Source: a virus. Taken from it: a DNA stretch of 28,329 nucleotides. The stretch covers positions 1-28,329 of IMG/VR virus record IMGVR_UViG_3300032722_000095; one strand, written 5' to 3'. Position 1 is the stretch's first letter. Every line of letters starts with the position of its first letter. Below are positions 6,996-13,446 of this stretch, in pieces. The position numbers were made by a program, and so were the translations under genes. The notes beneath the pieces were generated by a model that worked only from the letters and a program-made list of their open reading frames with translations, was not told the origin of the DNA and searched no databases.

Positions 6996-8533
6996 GGCTT
7001 TCCCCCCAATGCTTCGCTGAACAGCTTATCAATTTGCGCGGCTTCTTGCTCGCTGAAAAAACGCACGCCGTGATATTTTGGGTTTTCTGCGGCGATCTGG
7101 GCGAGCAGCCTCGAGTGGCCGCTTTTGCGGGCGATCCACTGGGCGTAGGCGCGGGCCAGCATTTCGCCTGGCTTAATCATGTCGCGCAGGTCGGCAATGT
7201 CGCCTGCAAAAAGGTCGCTCCTGATCCCCGGACGAGATTTCCCCGTGCGGATCATGCTGCGTATCTTTTTGGCCGTAACGGTTTTTTCCAGTGCGGCGGT
7301 GATGCGGGCGCTATCGCCTGGACTCATTATCCCGAGTTCGACCCAGTGGCCGATCTCGTGGAGCAAGGTCAGCTCCGGGTGAGGCCCCTTGCTGCTGATC
7401 GTGATGCTGGTGGCCTTGCCGGTGATTTCGTTCCAGATGAACTCCCCGACAACACGCGTGCCACGGCTGGCGAGGAGCGGGATGGAGTTGAGGCCACCAT
7501 CGTCATGCACGCTGTCCACCACGGTCATCGTGGCGGAGAGCGCGGCGGCATCGGGATGAGACTCGGGGATCCGGAGTTTTCCGCCCACCGGGTCAACCCG
7601 AGGCGGCACGGGCACCGGCGTCATCACGCCGGGGAGCCTCGACGCCGCCCGGGCGGTCGAAGCCAGGGTCTCCGCGACAAGTTTCTCGCCGCTGAGCCAG
7701 CCGAAGATCGAGGTGCCGGTCTCCGGGATCTGGTTGTTCCGCGCCCATTTCTCGAACGCTGCCCAGACGTGTGGCTCGTAGCGTTCCTTGAGCTTGTCGA
7801 GCGGGATGCGCAGGTCGCGCGGGTCCCAGGTAAAGGCTCCCGGCTCGCCTTTTTCTGCCGGGGTGCGGACATCGAATATCTGGTTCACCCCGCGCACGAG
7901 GTGGCCGGTTGTCTCGACGTGCTTGAGCTGCGCCCCCTCGATGACCTCGCGGTGGTCCGGCTCCCGGTCCGCGTCCTTCTCGCGGAACTCCCGCGCGTCA
8001 TCTTCGCTGAGCGGAGTCCATCCGCATTTGCAATTCCAGTCCCATGGGCACTGGTGGGTTTGAACAAATTCGCTGTCGAAGGGGAAGATCAGCCCGTGAA
8101 GCGCGACGTGCGAGGGGCGCGGCTGGGCATCGTAGTTGTGGACATACTGGCAATACGGGAAGATGTCCTTCTGCGCGGCCTGGTTCCGGTAGCGGGCCGC
8201 ACCGTAAGCCTGGAAGCCATGGGTCCTGAGCAGCGTCTCCGCCCGGCGCTCGGCCGCATCGGTGTTGTCCGGATCCTCCGGGTCGGCGAGGAACGGGTGG
8301 ATTTCCTCGACGATCTTCTTCTTCGCGTCGTCCCACCGAGCGCCGGCGGGAACGGTCGCCACCTCGTCCCGCACGCGCTGGAGGACATCGAAAGCCGTGA
8401 CCCCGCTGATCGTGAACGCCCGGGCCTTCAGCTCGGGGAGCAGTTCCTGGAACACCTCGCGTGAAACGACAGGCTTCGAGGCGATGAAGTCAATGGCCTC
8501 TTCGTGGGGAGTTGGTTCGAGAAGGTATTTCAT
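6992..8533 (-). CDS. MuF-type head morphogenesis protein with C-terminal zincin domain
   Basis: The 513-aa protein has a MuF/SPP1 gp7-like domain at about residues 20-185, with the conserved SHVALHGLIFPFDSEF and the cysteine cluster CPWDWNCKCGWTPLS. MuF proteins are minor capsid proteins injected or packaged with DNA. After a linker rich in Pro and Ala (about 290-330) comes a second domain with HEIGHWVELG at 392-401, a canonical HExxH zinc-protease motif. GEMLARAYAQW at 456-466 may supply the third (Glu457) ligand, as in gluzincins. MuF proteins with C-terminal toxin or enzyme domains are known from temperate phages. This one would carry a metallopeptidase. The start follows a heptamer island. 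Confidence 0.85.
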   Translation of the reverse strand: MKYLLEPTPHEEAIDFIASKPVVSREVFQELLPELKARAFTISGVTAFDVLQRVRDEVATVPAGARWDDAKKKIVEEIHPFLADPEDPDNTDAAERRAETLLRTHGFQAYGAARYRNQAAQKDIFPYCQYVHNYDAQPRPSHVALHGLIFPFDSEFVQTHQCPWDWNCKCGWTPLSEDDAREFREKDADREPDHREVIEGAQLKHVETTGHLVRGVNQIFDVRTPAEKGEPGAFTWDPRDLRIPLDKLKERYEPHVWAAFEKWARNNQIPETGTSIFGWLSGEKLVAETLASTARAASRLPGVMTPVPVPPRVDPVGGKLRIPESHPDAAALSATMTVVDSVHDDGGLNSIPLLASRGTRVVGEFIWNEITGKATSITISSKGPHPELTLLHEIGHWVELGIMSPGDSARITAALEKTVTAKKIRSMIRTGKSRPGIRSDLFAGDIADLRDMIKPGEMLARAYAQWIARKSGHSRLLAQIAAENPKYHGVRFFSEQEAAQIDKLFSEALGGKP

Positions 8534-8541
8534 TGGGAAAA

Positions 8542-8576
8542 TTAGGAATGCTGAATTTGTAATGCGGAATTGAGGA
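8542..8576. repeat. Heptamer island at the integrase/MuF junction
   Basis: Units TTAGGAA, TGCTGAA, TTTGTAA, TGCGGAA and TTGAGGA span the last codons of the integrase and the gap before MuF. They encode the final residues NSALQIQHS of the integrase, so the repeat has supplied its stop codon. Confidence 0.75.
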
Positions 8577-9519
8577 GTGGCCTCGATCTCGTCGGCGGCG
8601 CGAGATCCAGCGGGGACACTCCTCGGGCGAAGTCGGCGTGGAGGTAGATCATCGTGGTCTCCACATGCTCGTGCCCCATGAGATCCTGGATTGTGCGGAT
8701 GTCGTTGCCGGCGTGGAGCGCGTGGGTCGCGAAGGCATGGCGGAGCGTGTGTGGCGTTACGCGCTTGGTGACACCAGCTGCGCGAACGGCCGCCCGCATG
8801 GATTTTTGGACACCCTCGGGGACCGCATGCCAGCGGCGCTGGTCGCGGATGCACTGGCTCGGAAAAAGGAACTGCCAGCGGAGCTCGCGGGCGGCGTTGC
8901 GATATTTCTGCGCGAGGCGGCCGGGCAGTTCCACGATGCCCGCGCCGGCGGCCAGGTCTTGATCGTGCAAGGCGGCACGCCAGGCGATCTGGCGGCGGAG
9001 GTGCGGCGCGATCAATGCGGGCAGGAGGCACAGGCGATCTTTGTCGCCCTTTCCACCGTGGATGCGGATTGTCTGCGCGTCGAAGTCGAGATCTTGAACG
9101 CGCAGCTTGCACGTTTCCTCGACGCGGAGCCCTGCCCCATACATGAGCGCGGCCATTAGCCGGGGCTGGCCTTTGAGGCCCGCGAAGATCCGTGCGAGCT
9201 CTTCTCGGCTGGGAATCGTGCGCAGATGGAACTTTTCCCGAGGCGGCTTCGGAAGTCCTAGGTTCGGAAGGTCCGCTTTGAGGACGTGCTTGAAAACAAA
9301 GACCAATGCGCACAGCGCCTGCTTTCTGGAGACAAAGGAATAGTTGTTGCGATCCAGCTCATGCAGCCACCGCGAGACCATTTCCCCGTTCCATGCAGAT
9401 GCCGGTTGGCGGCCAGACTCATTGTAAAACTTCCGAAGCCAAAATTCGTAAGTGGCAATCGTGCGCTTCTGGAGATCCCGGCAGCTCGCCTGGACACGGA
9501 ATTGGTCAATGAGTCCCAT
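8542..9519 (-). CDS. Integron-type (IntI-like) tyrosine recombinase
   Basis: The 325-aa protein has a SAM-like N-terminal domain (about 5-90) and a catalytic domain with R132 (YGAGLRVEE), a Lys in GGKGDKDR, H257 and R260 (TPHTLRHAFATH), H283 (LMGHEHVETT) and Y292. Between patches II and III it has the extra segment typical of integron integrases (GIVELPGRLAQKY, then WQFLFPS). It ends with GVSPLDLAPP, matching the IntI SPLD tail. Such enzymes recombine attI and folded attC sites. It is an odd passenger in a transposable phage, sitting between early and head genes. An attC-like half site lies about 220 bp upstream. Xer-like recombinases without the insertion are the alternative, but the insertion argues against them. 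Confidence 0.88.
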   Translation of the reverse strand: MGLIDQFRVQASCRDLQKRTIATYEFWLRKFYNESGRQPASAWNGEMVSRWLHELDRNNYSFVSRKQALCALVFVFKHVLKADLPNLGLPKPPREKFHLRTIPSREELARIFAGLKGQPRLMAALMYGAGLRVEETCKLRVQDLDFDAQTIRIHGGKGDKDRLCLLPALIAPHLRRQIAWRAALHDQDLAAGAGIVELPGRLAQKYRNAARELRWQFLFPSQCIRDQRRWHAVPEGVQKSMRAAVRAAGVTKRVTPHTLRHAFATHALHAGNDIRTIQDLMGHEHVETTMIYLHADFARGVSPLDLAPPTRSRPLLNSALQIQHS

Positions 9520-9522
9520 AAA

Positions 9523-9813
9523 TTAATCCGAACCTGGTTTGTTGATTACACTGTTGGGCTGGCCCAGATTGTGCGAGTGGACTACGGAGACGAGTCCGAG
9601 AGACAACCACCAGTGCCATCCCTCACACTGGATGCGATGCAGGCCGAGCGGCTGCCATCCCCACGCTATCCAGACGGATCGCCAGTGATCCGCCGCGATG
9701 CGATACCTCCAAAACGGGTTTTTGATCCTGTGCAATATCCGCCCAACAAGGCGCTCCAGCGAACCCCTACCGGGGTTCACTTTCGCTGCCGCGCATTTCG
9801 TAACGGTTTTCAT
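9523..9813 (-). CDS. 96-aa Trp-rich hypothetical protein
   Basis: The product starts MKTVTKCAAAKVNPGRG and is rich in Trp and His (FWRYRIAADHWRSVWIAWGW, then GWHWWLSLGL). Its ATG overlaps the zinc-ribbon stop by 4 bp. The early codons coincide with an attC-like/palindromic element that translates here as GSLERLVG. I do not recognise the family. Because much of the N-terminus is repeat-derived, the true start could lie further in, or the frame may be opportunistic. Confidence 0.5.
   Translation of the reverse strand: MKTVTKCAAAKVNPGRGSLERLVGRILHRIKNPFWRYRIAADHWRSVWIAWGWQPLGLHRIQCEGWHWWLSLGLVSVVHSHNLGQPNSVINKPGSD
9741..9790 (+). other. attC-like half site / palindromic repeat upstream of the integrase
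   Basis: GCCCAAC at 9741-9747 fits the attC outer core RYYYAAC and is followed by AAGGCGCTCCAGC, as in many chromosomal integron attC sites. A stem GAACCCC (9761-9767) / GGGGTTC (9772-9778) and a partial inner match CGCTGCCGCGC come next. No clean GTTRRRY partner is seen on the far side, so this is at best degenerate. The same opening is also common in dispersed repeats of other genomes. Confidence 0.45.
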
Positions 9814-9953
9814 AGAGTGGTTTTCGTCGCGGGGCCGCTGATCTTTGCGTTCGACAAAATATCATCGGGTTCGCTGATCTCCTCGTGACCGCAAACGGGG
9901 CACCGCTCGAAATACGCAGCCTTGTATTCCTCTCCGCATTTCTCGCAGATCAT
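9810..9953 (-). CDS. 47-aa zinc-ribbon microprotein
   Basis: The frame encodes MICEKCGEEY, a spacer, then FERCPVCGHEE, giving two CxxC knuckles at residues 3/6 and 18/21. That is a compact zinc ribbon followed by an acidic tail. It is joined by ATGA overlaps to the genes on both sides. Such small ribbons in phages often bind nucleic acid or an RNA polymerase subunit. The specific role here is unknown. Confidence 0.7.
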   Translation of the reverse strand: MICEKCGEEYKAAYFERCPVCGHEEISEPDDILSNAKISGPATKTTL

Positions 9954-10309
9954 GGCTTGCTCTCCTTGGACAGAATTACCACGGCGTCGGTGATCCAGTC
10001 ATCGGCCTCGGATGGAGAATCGAATTTCCCGTTTTCGATCAGCCCGCGAGCGCGTTGCACCATGTCCCGCAGTTGCGCGTATGAAGATTCGTTGGCGAGT
10101 GCTGTCTTTGCCATTTGAACCGCGCAGTCATAGCCCCACCGGGTATCTGTGATGAGGCGAAGCGCGGACCGCATTCTCGCGTTATCAGCGGCCAGCATTT
10201 CGATGTGTGTTTTGTTTTCCATAAGAATTGTCGAACCAGCCGAGCGAGCCAACGGCGGGTCTTCGTGACGCGAATCGTCTAGGAGATTGTCTTCCTGCTC
10301 TTTAGTCAT
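9950..10309 (-). CDS. 119-aa hypothetical early phage protein
   Basis: The frame begins MTKEQEDNLLDDSR with an ATGA overlap. An internal ATG at 10222 (MENKTHIEMLAADNARMRSA) is an alternative start that would give a well-behaved helical 90-aa protein. The C-terminal part (KFDSPSEADDWITDAVVIL) is acidic and helical. No catalytic motif is recognised. It sits in the block of small early genes. Confidence 0.65.
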   Translation of the reverse strand: MTKEQEDNLLDDSRHEDPPLARSAGSTILMENKTHIEMLAADNARMRSALRLITDTRWGYDCAVQMAKTALANESSYAQLRDMVQRARGLIENGKFDSPSEADDWITDAVVILSKESKP

Positions 10310-10665
10310 GGCCGTGGCTCCTCTTGATCGTTGTGCTGTGGATGGGCTGGAGCTTCCGCTCCGGCGCGTTGAAGGCGATGTATCTCCGCCACGATCAGCG
10401 CCCCGGCCTTGACGAGATTTCTGATTTTGTCGTCCGCTGGTCGCCAGCATTCCGCAGTCCACGGCCAATGTTTCGGCGCTTCTTTATCTATCGTCCTCGT
10501 CGGAGTGTATCGTTCTGCCACTACCTGATAAGCCTCGAAGAGGGCATAGCTGGCAGCGGCTGCCGAGAGTTCCCCGTCTGTGTGCTCGTCGTCGTGGGTT
10601 GAGTTGTATCCGTGCGCGAGGGTCTGCCGCTCGCGCTCGGCTTTGATTAGTTCGATTGGATTCAT
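10306..10665 (-). CDS. Phage protein with dNTP-pyrophosphohydrolase-like signature
   Basis: The 119-aa protein begins MNPIELIKAERERQTLAHGY. It contains HDDEHTDGELSAAAASYAL followed by HWPWTAECWRPADDKIRNLV and KAGALIVAEIHRLQRA. This order of ERERQ, HDDxHxxGEL, WPW and LVKAGALIxAEI motifs is shared by a common phage family often labelled as an all-alpha NTP-pyrophosphatase-related domain (MazG-like superfamily). If catalytic it would act on nucleotides. The last residues (APAHPQHNDQEEPRP) come from a repeated sequence shared with the upstream 44-aa frame. The start Met follows an AT-rich leader. Confidence 0.7.
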   Translation of the reverse strand: MNPIELIKAERERQTLAHGYNSTHDDEHTDGELSAAAASYALFEAYQVVAERYTPTRTIDKEAPKHWPWTAECWRPADDKIRNLVKAGALIVAEIHRLQRAGAEAPAHPQHNDQEEPRP

Positions 10666-10720
10666 ATATTTTAGGCCGCTATCGCGGCGGTTGGTTTTTC
10701 GAGCCCATCCACAGCACAAC
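10330..10720. repeat. Pair of 19-bp inverted repeats
   Basis: GTTGTGCTGTGGATGGGCT at 10330-10348 is the exact reverse complement of 10702-10720. The two copies lie in the 3' ends of two consecutive genes, 353 bp apart, flanking the whole nucleotide-metabolism-like gene. Confidence 0.8.
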
Positions 10721-10813
10721 AGGCTGGTCCAGCGAATCCTTCGGATTCGCAACTTTCGAGGCGGACACCGATGGCTCAGGATCGCTGACCAGCGCGTTGA
10801 ATGTGGCGCTCAT
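10679..10813 (-). CDS. 44-aa microprotein
   Basis: The frame MSATFNALVSDPEPSVSASK, ending MGSKNQPPR, overlaps the preceding 32-aa frame by ATGA and precedes the next gene by 13 bp. It is Ser/Pro-rich, and part of it is encoded by a 19-bp inverted repeat. Only its place in the translation chain supports it. Confidence 0.45.
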   Translation of the reverse strand: MSATFNALVSDPEPSVSASKVANPKDSLDQPVVLWMGSKNQPPR

Positions 10814-10908
10814 AAAGTTTTCAGGCTGCCCCTTCGCCGCGCTTCGCCGTGGCCTAGAACGGGTTTCTCCCGGTTTTCCGACTCATGGCGCATGCAGGGC
10901 GGTTTCAT
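10810..10908 (-). CDS. 32-aa basic microprotein
   Basis: The frame MKPPCMRHESENREKPVLGH, then a basic tail, ends in an ATGA overlap with the next frame. It lies 16 bp after the excisionase-like gene. The codons spell several repeat-like GCGAAGCGCGGCGAAGG stretches, so it may be fortuitous. Confidence 0.4.
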   Translation of the reverse strand: MKPPCMRHESENREKPVLGHGEARRRGSLKTL

Positions 10909-10924
10909 GGCGATTTTTGGCGAT

Positions 10925-11380
10925 TCAGATGACGGCGCTGTATCGCTCGCGGTTGGTGAGGCGGGTGGAGGGGTCGGAACGGAGATCCCAGAACTCCGGA
11001 TCGGAAGATGCGTGCAAGTGCTCGAACCAGGACTCCACATCGATGACGGTGGTATTCGGCGCCGGACGGCGGGATGCGACGAACCCGGCCTTGATGAGGC
11101 GCATGAGCGTGTTGTAGTCGATCCCCATGCCGAGGTGCTCGGGTAGAGCGCCGGTGAGCCGGACCCAGCGCTCGTGGATCCGGACGACCGGCCGGTATTC
11201 GCTCGGGCCGATCTTTTGCCAGGAGACCAGGGCGACCTTCGGGAGATCGATGTCGTCCGGCGCCGGGAAGACGGTCTTGCCCGGGGCGACTTCGATCTGG
11301 CGGCCGTTCGGGAACTCTTTGCACTTGGAAAAGAGGTTTGCGCGGGTGGGGCGTTGTGCCGGGTGTTCTGCGGTCATCAT
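10925..11380 (-). CDS. Excisionase-like DNA-binding protein
   Basis: The 151-aa product begins MMTAEHPAQRPTRANLF. Its central part has a helix-turn-helix-like arrangement (EHLGMGIDYNTLMRLIKAGF) followed by a strand and ASRRPAPNTTVIDVESWFEH. That resembles the wing and final helix of excisionase/MerR-type domains. The N-terminal half, with KVALVSWQKIGPSEYRPVVR, is not recognised. It overlaps the upstream winged-helix gene by ATGA. A role in recombination directionality or early gene control is possible, and the integrase a kilobase downstream makes the former attractive, but this is inference. Confidence 0.55.
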   Translation of the reverse strand: MMTAEHPAQRPTRANLFSKCKEFPNGRQIEVAPGKTVFPAPDDIDLPKVALVSWQKIGPSEYRPVVRIHERWVRLTGALPEHLGMGIDYNTLMRLIKAGFVASRRPAPNTTVIDVESWFEHLHASSDPEFWDLRSDPSTRLTNRERYSAVI

Positions 11381-11697
11381 AGGAGCTGGAGCTGCGGGTT
11401 GGTGGATTGGAATTTCTGGCGGCGGAAAAAGTCGAAGGCCTCGGTGTCGGTGAAGGCCATGTAAGTCCCTTCGCGGGCCGGGGTCTCGTCGGATGTCGCG
11501 TCCACAACGAATCCGATCTGGACGAGTTCTGTGACACGGGGGCGGACGTTGAGGATGTCCCAGTCCATGGCGGCTGCGAGCTCCCGCGTGGTGCATGGGC
11601 CATGCTCGCGGAGCGCGTCCAGAACGGCGCGGCGGTTTCCGACGATCTTGTTCTGGATGCCGTCCCAGGTGGCGTTGCGGTAATCGATGGGGCTCAT
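11377..11697 (-). CDS. Winged-helix transcription regulator-like protein
   Basis: The 106-aa protein starts MSPIDYRNATWDGIQNKIV. It contains RRAVLDALREHGPCTTRELA, then AMDWDILNVRPRVTELVQIG and FVVDATSDETPAREG, a standard helix-turn-helix plus wing ending in a strand for MarR/ArsR-type folds. It is linked by ATGA overlaps on both sides. In Mu the middle operon regulator Mor controls late genes. This protein occupies a comparable position but is not a Mor homologue by eye. Confidence 0.65.
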   Translation of the reverse strand: MSPIDYRNATWDGIQNKIVGNRRAVLDALREHGPCTTRELAAAMDWDILNVRPRVTELVQIGFVVDATSDETPAREGTYMAFTDTEAFDFFRRQKFQSTNPQLQLL

Positions 11698-12209
11698 ATC
11701 TTGAAGCCAAAGGCTGGTTTATTGGATTCTGATCTGCGGTTGCGGACGGTGAAGACGAGCCGCCAGACCTGTTGTGCGGAGGCCTCGGATAGGCCGCAGC
11801 GGTATTGCCGGCGGCAGATGGCCTCGGGATAGGCGAGCGGGAGCCGGCGCTTGTTGCATTCGATCTGGAGCCGGTGGAGCGCGATGCGGTATGGCTCGCT
11901 TTCGGCCTGGAGAAGGACGTTCATGGCGACCTCGGGCCGACCGGCCAGGTCGAGGAAGTGGGCGCGGAGCGGTAGGAAGTCGCGCTGGCCGGCCTCGGTG
12001 ATCCGGCGTCCCACCGCCTTGATGCACTGCGCATGGCGCCATGGGTCGAACGCCTCGCCACGGCCCCATTTTAGCCAGGCTTTACGCGAAAGCATGGCGA
12101 GGCTCTGGCGCTGCTCGCGATCGAGCGGAGCCCAAGCCATGTCGGGAGCGTAGTTTGCGCGGCTTTGCCGCGAATGCGAAATGGGCAATGTGGAATTTGG
12201 AATGCTCAT
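11694..12209 (-). CDS. Phage early protein, conserved but unnamed
   Basis: The frame is 171 codons from an ATGA-coupled ATG, but the first 23 residues (MSIPNSTLPISHSRQSRANY...) are encoded by heptamer repeats. The more protein-like start is MAWAPLDREQRQSLAMLSRK at 12140. The core has SRKAWLKW, FDPWRHAQCIKAVGRRITEA, LPLRAHFLDLAGRPEVAMN and a basic C-terminus with YPEAICRRQYRCGL. I recognise the pattern from other phage genomes but not a function. Position between HTH genes suggests a regulatory or replication role. The repeat appears to have been captured as a new N-terminus. Confidence 0.65.
   Translation of the reverse strand: MSIPNSTLPISHSRQSRANYAPDMAWAPLDREQRQSLAMLSRKAWLKWGRGEAFDPWRHAQCIKAVGRRITEAGQRDFLPLRAHFLDLAGRPEVAMNVLLQAESEPYRIALHRLQIECNKRRLPLAYPEAICRRQYRCGLSEASAQQVWRLVFTVRNRRSESNKPAFGFKI
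12170..12204. repeat. Heptamer island within a 5' coding region
   Basis: Units GCGAATG, CGAAATG, GGCAATG, TGGAATT and TGGAATG follow each other without spacers. They overlap the start of the gene ending at 11694 and would add about 15 residues to its N-terminus if translated from the ATGA-linked start. Confidence 0.7.
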
Positions 12210-12445
12210 AGGAGGGCTTCGGGTTGCTGGCCTGATGAAACAAAGGAGTGGGCCGGACCGTTCCAGCGGAGCTGCCAGCCGAGGTTTCGGCGCATGTAAT
12301 TGATGTCGCGGATCCCGGTCTTCGAGCTGATCTGGAACTCGCTGGCAACGATCCTGGCGTTGAGCGGGAGCCGGTCGCGGATCCTGCCGGCGATCCACCT
12401 CAACCGCTCGATGGCTACACGGTCGCGTCCAGTGCGTGCGCTCAT
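12206..12445 (-). CDS. 79-aa winged-helix (DeoR/HTH_11-like) protein
   Basis: MSARTGRDRVAIERLRWIAG, then RIRDRLPLNARIVASEFQIS and TGIRDINYMRRNLGWQLRWN, gives two helices, a turn and a recognition helix followed by a wing. This is the arrangement of DeoR-type N-terminal domains. There is no effector domain. ATGA overlaps link it to both neighbours. It probably binds DNA and may regulate phage genes. Confidence 0.65.
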   Translation of the reverse strand: MSARTGRDRVAIERLRWIAGRIRDRLPLNARIVASEFQISSKTGIRDINYMRRNLGWQLRWNGPAHSFVSSGQQPEALL

Positions 12446-12933
12446 GGCTTTTGCAGGGATGCTCTGCATTCCTCCCGAACAGACTCCGGGAGATCGCAGA
12501 AGAATTTCGGGATTGAGGCATTGGGATAGTTTTCGGTGATCCAGGCAACCCAGCCTTTCGGTGCAGGGGAGGGCGAGGCTCCGTGTGAGCCGTAATTATA
12601 GGGTTCGGACGGAGCCTCGCCCTCCCGGCGGCAAAAGGCCTTCCGGGCGAGGTTGAGCCGGTCTTCGAAGAGGTCGGCATCCTGGATGAGCCGGGAGAAC
12701 TGGAGCGAGCTGGGCGAATAGCCGGATCCGGGTCGTCCCATCTGGGCCTTGATCCAGCGGATCGCGAGCGCCACGTCCGCGGCCGTGTAGCCGCGCTTGA
12801 TGAGCTCGTCCCAGGCGCGCATGCGCTGGTAGCTGAGCGTGAGGCGCTGTTGTGTGAGGCTCTCGAAGTGGGCATGCAGGGCGGAGACCAGTTTTTTGAG
12901 CCGTTCGGCCTGCTCGATGAATGTCTCAGACAT
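12442..12933 (-). CDS. Hypothetical early protein interrupted by an in-frame palindromic repeat
   Basis: The 163-aa product begins MSETFIEQAERLKKLVSALH. It has a helical N-terminal region with RLTLSYQRMRAWDELIKRGY and ADVALAIRWIKAQMGRPG, then SLQFSRLIQDADLFEDRLN. After CRREGEAPSEPYNYGSHGAS, encoded by a 60-bp palindromic repeat, the conserved-looking WVAWITENYPNASIPKFFCD follows. The repeat adds about 20 residues without breaking the frame. It overlaps the upstream gene by 8 bp and the downstream one by ATGA. No function is recognised. Confidence 0.65.
   Translation of the reverse strand: MSETFIEQAERLKKLVSALHAHFESLTQQRLTLSYQRMRAWDELIKRGYTAADVALAIRWIKAQMGRPGSGYSPSSLQFSRLIQDADLFEDRLNLARKAFCRREGEAPSEPYNYGSHGASPSPAPKGWVAWITENYPNASIPKFFCDLPESVREECRASLQKP
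12567..12626. repeat. Palindromic repeat inside a coding frame
   Basis: Perfect 18-bp arms (12567-12584 and 12609-12626, core GAGGGCGAGGCTCCGT) flank a 24-nt loop. The arms translate as REGEAPSE and GASPSPA. This resembles REP-type dispersed palindromes I recall from Verrucomicrobia. No second copy lies in the window. Confidence 0.8.
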
Positions 12934-13144
12934 AGGAAGCCTCCAATGGTTGCGGGCCAAGGCTCCGGACCCAGACCTCCACCAGTCCATTGTGATCTAG
13001 GACAAGCGCCCATTTCCGGCCGGACCGGCTCATGTCGCGGATGACGTTTTCCAGCATCGAATGTTCGGAAGGTAAATATCCGGTCGTGAGCGGTTGGAGT
13101 CCCAGAGCTCTGGCGACTTCTGCTGCGATAAGGTGGGCTTTCAT
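12926..13144 (-). CDS. 72-aa hypothetical protein
   Basis: MKAHLIAAEVARALGLQPLT begins a small mixed alpha/beta protein. RSGRKWALVLDHNGLVEVWV suggests a two-stranded hairpin. It follows the membrane protein gene by 12 bp and overlaps the next gene by 8 bp. No family is recognised. Confidence 0.6.
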   Translation of the reverse strand: MKAHLIAAEVARALGLQPLTTGYLPSEHSMLENVIRDMSRSGRKWALVLDHNGLVEVWVRSLGPQPLEASYV

Positions 13145-13156
13145 ATTCTTTGCTGC

Positions 13157-13354
13157 TCAGACCCGTTTGAGGACAGTGCGGCCCGCGATGCGTTCTTCCT
13201 CTGCCTGCCGCGCGTCGATCCAGATGCGGACCTTAATCCAGAGGATCAGGACAATGACGACCAGGGCGGCGCCAACGGCCGCAGACACCAGGCACATGGT
13301 CAGGGCATCTGCAGCAGTGAGCGGCGCCGGGGCGTTGAGGAAGGAGGCGATCAT
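13157..13354 (-). CDS. 65-aa single-span membrane protein
   Basis: MIASFLNAPAPLTAADALTM precedes one strong hydrophobic segment (about residues 21-42, including AALVVIVLILWI), followed by a basic, cytoplasmic-type tail (KVRIWIDARQAEEERIAGRT). It is joined to the 31-aa frame by ATGA. Small membrane proteins in early phage operons may act in superinfection exclusion, but there is no direct evidence for this one. Confidence 0.6.
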   Translation of the reverse strand: MIASFLNAPAPLTAADALTMCLVSAAVGAALVVIVLILWIKVRIWIDARQAEEERIAGRTVLKRV

Positions 13355-13446
13355 TTCCCCTCCCTCGCGCGGAGCCAGGCGACGATGGCCGGCAACGCGC
13401 TGCGCCGGGCGATGATCTCTGCTCCGGTGATCGGCGTGTAGATCAT
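13351..13446 (-). CDS. 31-aa microprotein after Gam
   Basis: The frame MIYTPITGAEIIARRSALPA, then IVAWLRAREGK, is joined by ATGA overlaps to Gam upstream and the membrane protein downstream. It looks helical and amphipathic. The linkage and plausible composition support translation. The function is unknown. Confidence 0.5.
   Translation of the reverse strand: MIYTPITGAEIIARRSALPAIVAWLRAREGK

Noticed and set aside
7034-8464. 476-aa plus-strand open frame opposite MuF
   Set aside because: The opposite strand carries recognisable MuF and zincin motifs; this frame has none.
9810-10908. Integron gene cassettes upstream of the integrase
   Set aside because: These genes are co-directional with the integrase, overlap by ATGA and lack intervening attC sites, so they are phage operon genes rather than cassettes.
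11377-12445. Mor/C late activator
   Set aside because: The winged-helix proteins here occupy a similar place, but do not show the Mor/C motif pattern by eye, so no such name was given.
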